From NCBI RefSeq assembly GCF_026151205.1, contig NC_087084.1, positions 7,925,394-7,985,393 on the forward strand: DNA of 60,000 nucleotides, written 5' to 3'. Positions 36,760 to 59,847 of this stretch are shown one piece after another. Under the pieces are notes generated by a model. The model saw nothing but the letters and a program-made list of their open reading frames with translations, was not told the DNA's origin and did no database searches. Every line of letters starts with the position of its first letter. The first letter of the stretch is position 1. The position numbers were made by a program, and so were the translations under genes. The stretch is from Bolinopsis microptera. Its lineage: Eukaryota; Ctenophora; Tentaculata; Lobata; Bolinopsidae.

Positions 36760-37231
36760 ATATTATTTTGTATCACGATGCTTGTTACCTGGGGACCTCA
36801 GGCTATCATGTTCATAAACATAGCCTGACGAATTTGAACCCTCTTAAACGCGCAAATAAGCGCGTTTATGCAATTTTACAGTCAAATAATCAGATTTTAC
36901 AATCTAACTCAGTGCGCGGCTCTTGTAGCGTATACGTCACTTCTTTCCAATTGGTAGTTGGAGTGCACGTGATTTCGTGCACGGCTGTGACTGGTTCTAA
37001 ACGATCTCGTGAATGCTGGTCACATGCGCTTTAGCATCCAATGAGCATCCGCACCTTTTTTAGGGCGATGGTAACCTGGGGACCTCAGGCTATCATGTTC
37101 ATAAACATAAATAGAGATTAGGCGGAATGACAGGCTGAGCGCGGCCCAGTAAGGCGATGGAGGTCGTAATTCACGTCACTTAGACCAAATAGAGATTCGG
37201 CGGAATGACAGGCTGAGCGCGGCCTAGTAAG

Positions 37232-38296
37232 TTGCTTGTGACCACCATTACGCTAGGGACCCCAGATACACATTCCTAGACGTATTTTTGACCGTAGAAT
37301 CGATTAAAAGTGGTTTCAAGATGATTGGACTGAGTTAGCGCGGTTAAAATTGCAAAAAACCGATTTTGGGGCCAAAAATAGGCCAAAAAACCATGTTTTA
37401 TGATAATTTGGGCAAATTAATTTTGTTGGCATGTCGGCAAAACTTGCATGAAGATAGCTAAAAGACAGCCGCACAAGATAGTATAAAAATAAAACAAATC
37501 CCTCTATTTTAGCGCAGGTAAAAATCCAAAAAAGTGGTAAACATTTTGACTTTTTTGCTTGAAGTTTGAATAAGTTTTTGCAGTTGTATTAAATCAACCC
37601 AAAAATAGTCACATCGTGTTTGTCTAAATTTTTCCTTTCCGAAAAGTACCCACTTCATATACTTTATCGAAGTTTGAATATTGTCACTCCGCAAGCGTTT
37701 TTGCCAAATTTTCGACGCGCACTACGCGCAAAAGCATTTAGTTGTTATCAATTGGCACCCGCGCGTTCATCATAAATTTCAAACAGCTATAACTCAGCGA
37801 GATTATGTCCGTTCTAGCTCATATTTTCACACCAAATAGAAAATAATATGATCTTATTTGTTATTGCTGACAAAATATGAATATGATTACTTTATTTGCC
37901 TTAGAGTAATAGACTGTCAAAGTTTAAAACGCGCATTGGTATAGCACTTATAAGGCCAAATTTATACTTCTTAACATATTATCGATCCTTAGACATTATA
38001 CTATTGTGCTTAATTAGCGGTTAGGTCTCTAAACTCGTAGCAGAAAACACGTCTTTTTGCCCGTAAGAGCTTCTACTACATTGTCGTTTTACTATATAAC
38101 TTATTAAGCGTTTCTACGATCTACAGGGCCGGGGGTCGCGCACTCGTGCGGCGGGTCATACAACGTATGACAAATATTGTCTACTCATGTCAAATATGCA
38201 ATGTACTTTGCTTCGGTAATATTTTGAACATTGAGAAGAAAGCGGCGCGCGCTATATACTTTATTTAAAACGAGTATCATCCATCAAAAGCGATTT
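37232..38296. other. Repeat-like intergenic DNA, no gene seen
   Basis: It contains AAAAACCGATTTTGGGGCCA-like and CGCGCACTACGCGCAAAA-like sequence of repeat character and a partial element end at 37187-37231. A 61-codon minus frame at 37509-37694 lacks any coding sign. Confidence 0.4.
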
Positions 38297-38557
38297 ACAC
38301 GGGTCCGTATTGCCTGATTTAAGTTACAGAAAAGCCAGCGGATGGCTAGCGGGCGCCTAACGGAGATGCAATAAAATGCAGCATTCATACCTAGCGGATG
38401 GCTAGCGGAGTATAGCGGACGCCGCGCGCAAACTAGCGGAGAATAGTACTAGCTTCATTAACACTTCCGCTAGCTATCCGATATTGCCGCTAGGTCCGCT
38501 AGCTTTTCTGTAACTTTGAACTTAAATCTGCAAAATCGGCTATATACGGACCCGTGT
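38297..38557. mobile_element. 261-bp foldback MITE with GCTAGCGG words
   Basis: The TIR ACACGGGTCCGTAT (38297-38310) is the exact inverted complement of 38544-38557. Inside, TTACAGAAAAGC (38333-38344) pairs with GCTTTTCTGTAA near 38502. The core holds many copies of TAGCGGA and CTAGCGG in both orientations. No ORF. Confidence 0.75.
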
Positions 38558-39917
38558 TTAATAACATTGAACATCTTTCCCATTTCCATTAGAATTAATT
38601 GTTTTGCGGATATGCGAGAAGCTTATTTTCTTTTGTAGGTTTATATTTTATAACTTATACCAAGACGCGCGTCGAGTTGGACTCGTCAAAGGTCTTAATG
38701 TTAATATAAATATTTAAAATAAATATTTTATACCATATACGAGTATCACCCGTTAAAACTTTTTCGAATCAGTAGCGCGTGCCACTTTCTTCTTGAAATA
38801 TTAACCTTAACCCGAGACAAGTACTACTGACTATGAAATAGCACGCCCGGGTTATATTTCATTAACAATGGACAAGGCGTGACGTACGATTCAATATTGT
38901 ATCTTTTGTTCACTATTATGTGCTAGTTCATAATTTAAGAAGATTAAATTTTTATTAAAATAATTATGATATAAAGGTATAAATTATTATTATTCATTAT
39001 TACATATTACAAATTTAGATAAGCTATCGTAGATGACACACTCAATATATTTGAATTGGTCGTCCCTTGTAGGTTTATAACCTACCAAGACGCGCGCCGA
39101 GTTGGACTCGTCAACGGTCCTGATATAATAATATAATCAGATATTTGAAGCAAATATCCCAAATTTAATTTTTTAAATATAGTAGTGTTAGTCGAAATTT
39201 ATAAACTCTTTGTTGAAAATTGTTGAAATAAAACATATTTTCTTTTTTAAAACAATATATATACATTCAATTAAATCGAGTGATGCAATTGGCAGAGCAC
39301 AATATAAATACATTTGATTTAACCGAATGTATATATTTTTTGAAAATCTTTAGTAAGTAAGTAGAGAATTAGAGAACTGAGGACTTGTGATTCTCACTAG
39401 CAGCTCCTTTGGTTTCACCACTGTAACTCGAAATTTGTTGGAACCTCGCTCTGGATAGCACAGTTTAGCAAAGTTTTAATGCGGCTTAATAACTTAAAGT
39501 GAAACAAATTTTAAATTTTATCCTTTATCATACAATCATAATATATAAATGGTTGCACATTCCCTTAATAGTGATTGACTTAGTATCTAGGTCAAAGTAA
39601 ACGTTTAGACATTGTTGTAAGCTGCACTATCTACCAGTGCATTTATTGTATTCAACGCCTGGATATCTGTGCATTTGTTTTGACCCACTCTACTCTTTCC
39701 TGAAAAGTAACCTTTTAATTCATTTTATATTCATTTATCAGTATTTATTCAGTATTTATTATTTGTAGACCAAAGTGACTCTTGTTTGACAGGTATAAAA
39801 ATGAGGCAGGGCCCTGCCAAAAGAACAAGAATCTTCTTAGGAAACTCCTTCAGTGCATCTACATTGTGTGTCCGGTGATAATTTCGTCCGTAAAATTAGA
39901 TGGTAATTAATACATTA
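38558..39917. other. Intergenic with a duplicated segment
   Basis: A segment of about 65 bp containing CGAGTTGGACTCGTCAA, preceded by TTGTAGGTTTATA and CCAAGACGCGCG, occurs at about 38632-38705 and again at 39066-39130. About 39260-39340 holds diverged inverted ATATATACATTC/GAATGTATATAT words. At 39780-39890 there is a possible SINE tail (ATCTTCTTAGGAAACTCCTT) like that at 42550. No exon seen. Confidence 0.45.
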
Positions 39918-40694
39918 CATTAGGTTTAGAAATTTATTCTCTGGTTAACAGATTTCAAATGTTTAATTAATTTGTAGTATGACAGTAAGGTATATAAGAA
40001 GTTATTTAATTTTGCTTGGGCTATTATATTGACTATTGAGGTTTAATGATGATATGGAATTTGAATTCTATATAAATTTACACTATGTGGTTGGGGCATT
40101 TTGCATAGTAAATATGGTTACTACTCCTATATATCATATTATTTGATTGGTATTCGATTTCTGATTATTTCTCTAGGAATATGATTATTATATCTCAATT
40201 TGGCTTTAGGTAGGGTGCCCCGCTAAAAGAACTGGATTCTTCCAGGAAGCATCCCGTGCACAGACCTGATTGAAATAAATTTTCGTGCACATACAGAATG
40301 AATGGTTAATAATTTAATATATATGTAGACCAAGCTCTGTGCACGGGATGCTTCCTGGAAGAATCCAGTTCTTTTAGCGGGGCACCCTACCTAAAGCCAA
40401 ATTGAGATATAATAATCATATTCCTAGAGAAATAATCAGAAATCGAATACCAATCAAATAATATGATATATATGAGTAGTAACCATATTTACTATGCAAA
40501 ATGCCCCAACCACATAGTGTAAATTTATATAGAATTCAAATTCCATATCATCATTAAACCTCAAGTCCTCAATACCTAGTCAATATAATAGCCCAAGCAA
40601 AATTAAATAACTTCTTATATACCTTACTGTCATACTACAAATTAATTAAACATTTGAAATCTGTTGACCAGAGAATAAATTTCTAAGCCTAATG
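39918..40694. repeat. Large inverted repeat with ~350-bp arms
   Basis: 39918-40263 and 40337-40694 are inverted complements with high identity. The inner end is CATCCCGTGCACAG, and the right arm has a 12-bp insertion (around CCTCAAGTCCTCAATACC). The 73-bp spacer 40264-40336 is itself the inverted complement of 42313-42380, beyond the LINE fragment. Confidence 0.9.
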
Positions 40695-41179
40695 CAAGTG
40701 AAATAATTTAGATGCAATAATGAATGCCTAATGTGAGTATCATTTGTCAATGTCCTTGTAAAAAAGTCTGTACAAGAGATATGAGTAACTAATATAGAAG
40801 AAAAAACAGGAAGTTGTCGTCTGTTGTAAAATAAATAAAATATCTAGAATATAAATTAGAATATAAAATAACATTCAGTCAATGTGTCGTCAATAAACTG
40901 TACAATTATCAAATGTTAAAACTGGGTGATACAGTCACCAAAAAAAATACTAAGTATGATAAGTTAATAAATTAAATGTGGTCTATAAAACTACCACTAA
41001 GTATAATAGGTCAATAAATTAAAAGTGGTTTATAAAACTACCACTGTGGGAACCCCTTCTCCAGTTAAAACATGTCAGTCATGTGCAAAATCAATCAGAA
41101 TGGTAAGGTGGTAAAAAAGGGAATATCTTTTCGATACATCAATTATATATGCCTCAGATTTAAAAGAATTAGAAGTTAC
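40695..41179 (-). other. Probable 3' flank of the LINE fragment
   Basis: AT-rich sequence downstream, on the minus strand, of the reverse-transcriptase frame. It holds a local duplication (AAGTATRATARGT...GTATAAAACTACCACT) at about 40950-41045. No ORF. Confidence 0.4.
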
Positions 41180-42312
41180 TTAGTTATCGGCGACTATGAT
41201 TGCAGTGTAAAATTTGTCATATGAATTGTCGACGGTATAATTAGGGTCTGTTGTTATAGATGATAGTAGCTGTTTCTTATACGAATCACTAAAGCTTTTA
41301 ACATCGGGCAGATTTCGTAGATCTGTTGGAACATTATTCCAACATTTTGCCCCCAAGTATTGAAAGTTTTTATGTGATGTTGATCTATTGACATAAAGGT
41401 TGCAGCTTTCGCCGCTCCTACTACCTCCTGATATGTAACTAAATTTGTTCATAAAGTTTGTAGGACAATTGTCATGGATGATTCTAAACATATAATTTGA
41501 CAGATGGAGTTGTCGTCTAAGATGGAGTGGTAACCATTTCATGTCTCTATAAACATTAAGGCTGCTCTCTGTTTTTGGAACGTTGAGAGCTATTTTGGCT
41601 ACCTTTTTGTACAGAGTGTCAAGTTCAGCAAGTTTTGTCTTGCCAGCTCTACAATAGATCGTGTCTAAATAATCGAATTGTGGCAACATGAGTGCATTGG
41701 CAAACATTTTCCTATATTTAATGGGTAGCAGTGCTTTACTTCTATACATGGCACCAATTCTCTTCATGACCTTCCTAATAATATAATCTACATGGCTTTT
41801 GAAGTTTAATTTACTATCTAGAATGAGGCCAAGATATTTTGTCTCTTTGCACTCCTTGGTTGTGAAAGTTACCTCATTACAATCAATGGTTATTTCATCA
41901 TGTTGGTCAACAGAATCAAACAATAGGAATTCAGTCTTCTTTTCATTGAGTGATAATTTATTAACACTGAGCCATTTAAAGATTGTCATAAGTTCTATTT
42001 TCATGTTTATAAATGTGCTTCTGCAGGTTTGATCAAAGAATAGTGCACCATCATCTGCAAATAGAAAGGGCTTAGATAGGTTACAGGCATAAATGATGTC
42101 ATTTATGAAGATACTAAATAATATAGGCCCAATGATGCTTCCTTGTGGTACACCACTCAGAACTTCTAAAAATGAGCTTAGATTGCCATTGATCCTAGTG
42201 CATTGATATCTACAAGATAAGAAGTTCTTAAACCAGGTTAAAGCAATGCCACCAATTCCATAATATGCCAATTTTTGAAGCAATATTTCATGATTCACTG
42301 TGTCATGTAGAC
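41180..42312 (-). mobile_element. 5'-truncated non-LTR retrotransposon reverse transcriptase
   Basis: An uninterrupted frame of about 372 codons (minus strand, stop at 41180) begins inside the reverse-transcriptase domain with DTVNHEILLQKL. It continues with LSGVPQGSIIGPILFSIFIN, the catalytic FADD box (PFLFADDGALF), WLSVNKLSLNEKKTEFLLF and KYLGLILDSKLNFKSHV. These motifs fit the CR1/Jockey-like group of LINEs. The N-terminal endonuclease and the first part of the domain are missing, so it is a 5'-truncated copy, but the remaining frame has no stop and is probably young. The truncation point abuts a 16-bp palindrome (GTAGACCTTGGTCTAC) at 42307-42322. Confidence 0.9.
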
Positions 42313-42380
42313 CTTGGTCTACATATATATTAAATTATTAACCATTCATTCTGTATGTGCACGAAAATTTATTTCAATCA
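42313..42380. repeat. Inverted copy of the hairpin spacer
   Basis: This 68-bp segment (CTTGGTCTACATATATATTA to ATTTCAATCA) is the inverted complement of 40267-40334, so the LINE fragment and the right hairpin arm lie between two inverted copies of it. Confidence 0.85.
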
Positions 42381-42385
42381 AATAC

Positions 42386-42600
42386 TAGGTGGCCTAGTGG
42401 TTAGAAGATCCGCCTTGTGCGCCGAAGGTTCAGGATTCGAATCCCAGTGTCATATAGTCTAGGGAGTAGCTAAGGATCCATTGGATTTATAATGCGATCT
42501 CCTCGGTCGACTCAGCCGAATGATAGGAAACTAAAATGAGGGTTTCAAGAAACTTCCTAGGATACTCCTTTAGCTTCTATTCAGTGCATACTATTAATGC
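42386..42600 (+). mobile_element. tRNA-derived SINE
   Basis: A pol III box A-like TGGCCTAGTGG (42390-42400) and a box B-like GGATTCGAATCC (42433-42444) have tRNA-like spacing, but the anticodon stem does not pair well, so this is not a functional tRNA. The tRNA-unrelated body follows (CTCGGTCGACTCAGCCGAAT, then TTCCTAGGATACTCCTTTAG). A related tail occurs near 39830. Confidence 0.7.
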
Positions 42601-45190
42601 ACCACACCGCTACACCACACCGCTACCTCCACTGCACTAATAGTTATACAATAAATTCTACAATCCTAATTTTGTGTCGTGATGGAGACCGGTGTTCATA
42701 CAAAACATTTACTAGGTTGCCGTTTGGTGTGAGCAATAGCGAACAGCACGCACACTCCTTTGCCCCGTCAACCTATATCTAATTAGTATTATTAAATCTA
42801 ACCTTAAAAAGCACATGCTATCCCTCCAAAATCGAGGTGACCCTAATATATGGTAACTAATCTATATTATATCTCAAATTCTACATCTGGTACGGCTCTG
42901 CACACATGATATCTCTCTCTGCCATGAAACATGGCTAACCTTTCAAACTATGATTTAAAACATAAACCTAAACTAAAACTCAACTGGGCTCTCCTATGTC
43001 ACCAAACTAGACCAATAAGCAATTTTAGCTTAGATAATTATATTTTTCTATATTTGTATAATAAGTTTTATATTGACGTAGTGGATGGTTGAGGGGGTTT
43101 CAAGCACAGGTCACTCTCAAATCCTAAAGATAAGCAGTGGCCTTCGGCACTTGAAACCTCTTCAAACCTCCCCTGATTTATTTATTATTGATATTGTTTG
43201 ATTGTGCCGTAAAAATAAATATTTGTTTTATTAAATATTTGTTTTATTAATCTATTTAAAGAGTGACAACCATACTGCACATTGAATTAGGATTCCGTTA
43301 AATATCAAATTGATTTATTGTAAACTTGTTTAATCTGTAATAAATGGCATAAAATTGAAATTTTTGTTTAACTGATTTTTTGTTCATGATACTGTAAACA
43401 AATCCTCATCTAAATTGAAGTTCTATTTTATCTAATGAAGCAAGATTTTGAGCCAGAAGCTTATTAACGAGTGAATAAAATCCCAGACGTCCGAAAAAGC
43501 CTTCGTATCAGCTGCCACAACCTTTGCTCAAGTTTCAAAACATACTCCAGACCAGCCTATTGACAAAGAAAGATCTAAAAAATTCCTGAGATGCCAACAG
43601 TTGTTGTGTGTCAGCATTTTCGTCCATAGACCATACACTCTTTAAGATAAAGCTCCTCCTTTGAGATGATTTGATTTTATTTACTCGTTAATGGCAGTTA
43701 GTATTTCTATGAAGCTTCATGTAAAAGAAAGATTAAGTATTTAAAACAGGGAAAAGGTCATTTGTACCACTTATATACTAAACAATAAAAGAAAAGAGGG
43801 CCAAGGGATGCAAGGGTTACGAAGCGTCTTCATAAAAAATCTCCACGAGAGTAGATTGTCTGATAGGTTTTGCATGAACTAGGCTCTACTTTTCACTACT
43901 TTACTGTTACTATAACTTAGAACTTGGGTGTCAGATGTTAGCAGGTTAAAATTTACTTAACAATGAATAGTGGGATGTGATGGTCATGAAGGGAGCCATT
44001 TTTTGGTTCATGAAATTAAATGCTGATAAGCCAGGACATTATTATTTAAATGTAATTTATAGGCTGAGAAAGCATCATCCTTTTCATGTACACTGTACTG
44101 TAAAACTCAATATACCTCACCTTGATTTACCGAAAACCCTGATTTACCCAACCATTTCCTCACCTCCAAATAGGGCTTTAATGCACATATTGTAAACAAA
44201 CAAAATCACAATTTATTCCTTTCCCCCAACATAACACTCTGCAGTCTGCAGTGAACTGGTATTTTACTCTATTGATAATTTTGAAACAATGGAAAGCAAT
44301 ATGGGAATTGGGATATATAAATCCTTGCACCCATACACTGTTATGTAGAAGCCCTCAGGCCCTGTCAAAAGATGTAAAGCTTTCCAAAGTAACCCTGTAT
44401 ATTACACTTCAAATGATCCCAGGGGGACTCCCAACCCACCGCTTGTTGATATACCTTTCATAAGCCACTTTCATAAGCCACTTTGGTCTACTAGCTATGA
44501 GATGTCTGAGCTAAAAAGTTGGGTCCCTCTTATTATCCTTTTATATATCTCGTCAGAGGTATGAGCTCATTAGCTATGTTTCAACTTACTACACTTCAAA
44601 TCATAGTTTTATAAAATAAAAAACACTCATCAAAAAGCAAAAGTTCAAAATTAAAAGACCATATCACCAATCACAAATATCGGATTAAAATAGGGGGAAT
44701 CAGCTGTTGGCTGCCAGAAATCCTGATCTTTGATAGCTTAGAACCTATGTAATAGTTTATACATTTATTGGTCCACTTGAGTTCAGTGATGCCGGGGGGG
44801 GGGGGGGGGGGGGGGGTCATACACTTAGTACCGTACGTGACGTTGGGGTGGGTCATATTTTATTCCAAAACACAGTTAGTATTTTTGTACTAAGTGGTCG
44901 GTCTGCTGCTCATTTTATCTCCGAGAAAAACAGTTAGTGCATGGTACTAAGGGGGGTGTCCAACCCAAAAAAAACCCATTTTACCTCTAATTTCAATTTT
45001 GGAAATTGGTTTCATTGGGTTTTGAGGTTTTTTCGGGTTTTTTTTCGGTTTTTTAAATATATTGCGCTGTTTATACTTTTTCAATTCATCTGCGATAGTG
45101 AAGTCCTGGCCGTAGGCACGGGTTACACCAGTTCTGTATTGCTGTGTAAATTTGATTCTAATTCTAATTATAATTCTCTCATAAAATGAT
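42601..45190. other. Intergenic, no gene seen
   Basis: AT-rich; open frames here (for example 43977-44195 and 44251-44463) show no motif or splice context. It contains a run of about 24 G at 44793-44816. Confidence 0.4.
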
Positions 45191-45407
45191 TACCTTACAA
45201 GACTTTTTTGTGGCGGACCAATTTGCGACGACCGAACTTTTGGAGGTCCGAAAATATGGCGAAATTGAACAAAAACCGTCACATTTCGGACGTCACAGAA
45301 AATAAGGGTATTTTTCATCATTTTGTTTTCTGACACAAAGGATTCAAAATTTTCTAAAAATCGGTAAAATCATGTTGAAACAAAATGAAACTTATAAATC
45401 GATTTCT

Positions 45408-45850
45408 TCATCTTCGGCGGTCCGGCTCGACTCTTTCAGTTTCACGCTGTTCTCCAGTGTACTCCCAGGAGTAAGATTCTCGGATAAGCTGCTTCATCTT
45501 GTACACGATGTCTCCGAGGCCTTTGAAAGTAAGTTTCAACTTGACTTCCAATCCACCGGAGGGTATTATAGGGGAACGACGGTGTCTGCTATCCTCAACA
45601 ACTCCATTAATTTCCCCACCGTGGCACATGAAATAGTGACATTGTTTACTAACTTCTAACGGAATATGTCCGACGGTTACCAACTGTGGAACAAGCAAAC
45701 CTCTTCCGTCCTTTATCCGCTTCACGGCACACGCATACCGATCATGTTGAAGAGACACATTGTTAGTTTCCTAATGGATAGTAACCTTCTCACCATCGTA
45801 GATATCAGTCCATGTGGTTACTTTTCCGGAACAAGATCCTTTTTAAATTG
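45408..45850 (-). pseudogene. HIRAN-like domain remnant in a mobile element
   Basis: The minus strand reads KVTTWTDIYDGEKVTIH, a TAG stop (45771-45773), then ETNNVSLQHDRYACAVKR and VTVGHIPLEVSKQCHYFMCH, followed by a GGLEVKLKLTF motif and a stop at 45408. The pattern (ExxN..HDRYAxAV, then VGHIP, then GG.E..L) resembles the HIRAN-like domain often seen in repeated invertebrate genes of transposon origin. One internal stop interrupts an otherwise conserved frame. The family assignment is from pattern recognition. Confidence 0.6.
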
Positions 45851-46088
45851 ACTTGAGTAATAAGATGATTACTGATTAGTGCTGATTTTAGTATTTCAAT
45901 CTAAAATCTAAAATTTACTCTACTGATCAATGACAGTATATATCTGCATCACATGACTTATTGAGTTTGGTATTAAATTGTTTATCTTGACTTAGTCTCT
46001 TATAAGACGTTTATGTAATTTATTGTAAATTTAAAACGTATTACTTGACATTAAATTCATGGAATATTGTGTTTATTTGTCCCACCAT

Positions 46089-47001
46089 CAAGGGTCGACC
46101 GAGTCCTCGGCCTCGGTTTTACCGAGGAATGGCGATTTTTCCTCGGCCTCGGCCTCGGTCAGGAGGACAATTCCTCGGTTCGCCTCGGCCTCGGTCAAAA
46201 ATAGATTCGAAATTCCTCGGCCTCGGCGAAATTTGACGATTTTACCGAGGATTTGACCGAGGATTTTTGTTGAAATTTTGGGAATTTTTCTACAGACTTA
46301 CAGAGGTTAATGTAAACGAATTTGTAAAATTGAAAATAAAACGACCAATTGACCAGGACACAAAACTAAAAATATCATAGTCTAAGATTCATCGTCTGAT
46401 GAAATGACAATATCTGAGCACTCTGAATCAGAATAATCTTCTGTGCACAGCTCAGAAGGGGGACAGTCCTCTTTATTTGGGGCTTCAAATTCATTTGGAC
46501 AGGGGCCGAAGTCGTCCCCAAATGTTCCGATGTTCTTTTTGAGAAACAAGCACCCCTCAAAGTTTGTTGGCTTAAGGCTACAAGATGGCTGCCGGAGCTA
46601 GAGTTTTTGGTTGTACCTGATGCACCGACACCATCCATCTCACCACGCTTCTGATAGAATATTTCAAATTTCACTGTCAATTACTCAGATCCTGCCTGGG
46701 CATGCCCACTCCTGACTCTTGGCGAACTTGCCCCTTCATAATGATTGTAGCGTGTGTACACAGTATATTAGTACACAGTACAATCTAGGTACAGTGCGCT
46801 TTTCCTAATAAACAATGCCCTTTTTCCCAACAATTTTTCTGCCAAAATTCCTCGGCCTCGGCCTCGGTCAAAATTTGCACTCCTCGGCCTCGGCCTCGGT
46901 CAAAAAAAAGAAACCTCGGTTGTCCTCGGCCTCGGTCTTAACTAACTGTATTTTACTCGGCCTCGGCCTCGGTCGAAAATCCTGCCCTCGGTCGACCCCT
47001 G
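46089..47001. mobile_element. Non-autonomous hAT element, CCTCGG type
   Basis: The ends CAAGGGTCGACC (46089-46100) and GGTCGACCCCTG (46990-47001) are inverted complements with one mismatch and fit the hAT CAGGG...CCCTG consensus. A perfect 8-bp target duplication, CCCACCAT, lies at 46081-46088 and 47002-47009. Both subterminal regions carry many CCTCGG hexamers (46105-46265 and 46850-46985), mostly in the same orientation. The minus strand keeps a remnant of a transposase C-terminus (46382-46597). It is 913 bp long and nested in the TIR element 45191-47185. Confidence 0.88.
46382..46597 (-). pseudogene. hAT transposase C-terminal remnant
   Basis: A minus frame open for 71 codons to TAG at 46382-46384 reads SLKPTNFEGCLFLKKNIGTF followed by an acidic tail ending SSDDES. 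The NxExxLFLKKN pattern is the end of the hAT dimerisation region. The rest of the transposase is deleted. This supports the hAT assignment independently of the ends. Confidence 0.6.
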
Positions 47002-47278
47002 CCCACCATCATATCACTAACTTTTCAAGAACAAAATGAATCGATGAAGCCACAATTATTGGAATAAGCTAAAAATAATGCGATGGATTCTATTACGACG
47101 ACCGAAATTTTAGCGGTCCGAAAATATGGCGAAATTTCAGGAAAACCGTCGCATTTCGTACGTTATGAAAAAGTCTTGTAAGGTATTTAATGCTTATTAT
47201 TCTAGTTTTGCATCTTGTGGTTAATATGATTAGAATATTAAATCTTCTTTATTTTGTAACTGAACATTTTCACACAGT

Positions 47279-59051
<11,773 letters not shown>

Positions 59052-59135
59052 GTAAGTTGTCATTTCCCCGTCGTGCGATCCCAAAGTCCAAACTATTCCC
59101 GCAACTCCCAGTTTCGTACACTTGACTTAACTGAC

Positions 59136-59728
59136 TTAAGGCGGGTAGTATTCCCGAGATCCATTGACAACAGTTCTCCACAGCTTTCTGTCCTCCATCA
59201 GTCTAGCTATCTCATCTACTGATTTCAGCCCAGTATCTGCTTTTAGGTTATCTAGTAGTGTTAAGTAAGGTCGCCCCCTGTTAGTATGCCCATGACTTGG
59301 CTTCCAGAGGATCAGTTTGTTCAGTGTCAGCCCCGGATGTCGGTGAGCATGACCTGCAAGTCTGAGCCTTCGTTGGGTTATCTTGGAGCTGACTTTGGGA
59401 AGATCACCGTACAGGCTGTGGTTGCTGACATGGTCACGATATTGATTGATGTTAAGGGCCATTCTTAACATTCGTGTATAGCAACCATCAACCATCTTCT
59501 CTAGCCTTTTCGTCATAGTCCAAGTCTCAGAACCGTATAGAAGCACCGACTTGACTAGTGCTGTGAACACTCTGGTCTTGATAGACTTTCTAAGGTTAGA
59601 TTTCCAAAGTTTTTTGAGAGTGTGGCATGCTCCCCATGTTCTTCCTTTCCTAACCCTGATATCACTCTCACTGTCTCTGATTCTAGAACCAAGATAGGTA
59701 AAGTCTTCCACGTGCTCGTACAGCAACT
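59136..59728 (-). mobile_element. 3' fragment of a LINE reverse transcriptase, antisense in DDX3 intron
   Basis: A minus frame of 196 codons reads LYEHVEDFTYLGSRI, then SVLLYGSETWTMTKRLEKM and CYTRMLRMALNINQYRDHV, then RRLRLAGHAHRHP and a stop. This is the typical C-terminal part of RTE-like LINE reverse transcriptases abundant in invertebrates. An in-frame TAG lies just upstream of LYEHV, and the catalytic YADD region is absent, so it is a dead 5'-truncated fragment. It lies in the intron after DDX3 exon 15, opposite to the gene. Confidence 0.85.
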
Positions 59729-59847
59729 AGACAACTCGTACAATTTAACTTGTCCCAAGCATCTAGATTCTCAGTTCGCCCAGTTTCCTAATTATATAGA
59801 TTATCGGGTCCTACTAATTTCAAGAAAAATTTGATCTTTACTACTAA

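Larger units (their letters stand above)
35273..37152. mobile_element. 1.9-kb element with ~78-bp terminal inverted repeats
   Basis: The left end (TTACTGAGCCGCGCTCAGCC, running to about 35350) and right end (about 37070-37152, ending GGCTGAGCGCGGCCCAGTAA) are inverted complements over about 78 bp with few mismatches. They also share GTTTATGAACATRATAGCCT. Partial copies of the same end lie at 36785-36823 and 37187-37231. The interior is filled with other repeats. Open frames within it (for example 36648-37034) have no recognised domain. No transposase and no clear target duplication were seen. Confidence 0.7.
45191..47185. mobile_element. 2-kb TIR element carrying a HIRAN-like frame
   Basis: The TIR TACCTTACAAGACTTTTT (45191-45208) is the exact inverted complement of 47168-47185. 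Just inside each end lies a direct, not inverted, repeat of about 70 bp (CGACGACCGAA, GGTCCGAAAATATGGCGAAA) at 45222-45296 and 47094-47165. It contains a broken HIRAN-like coding region at 45408-45850 and a nested hAT-type element at 46089-47001. Its right end lies 93 bp before the first coding ATG of the DDX3 gene. The superfamily is unassigned; flanking ATT on both sides could be a 3-bp target duplication. Confidence 0.75.

Noticed and set aside
36648-37034. 128-codon plus ORF as a transposase
   Set aside because: It spans junctions of several repeat fragments and has no transposase motif.
42386-42460. Functional tRNA gene
   Set aside because: Box A and box B are present but the anticodon arm does not form a proper stem and a SINE-like body follows.
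45372-45659. 95-codon plus-strand ORF in the TIR element
   Set aside because: It is the shadow of the minus-strand HIRAN-like frame, which has the recognisable motifs.
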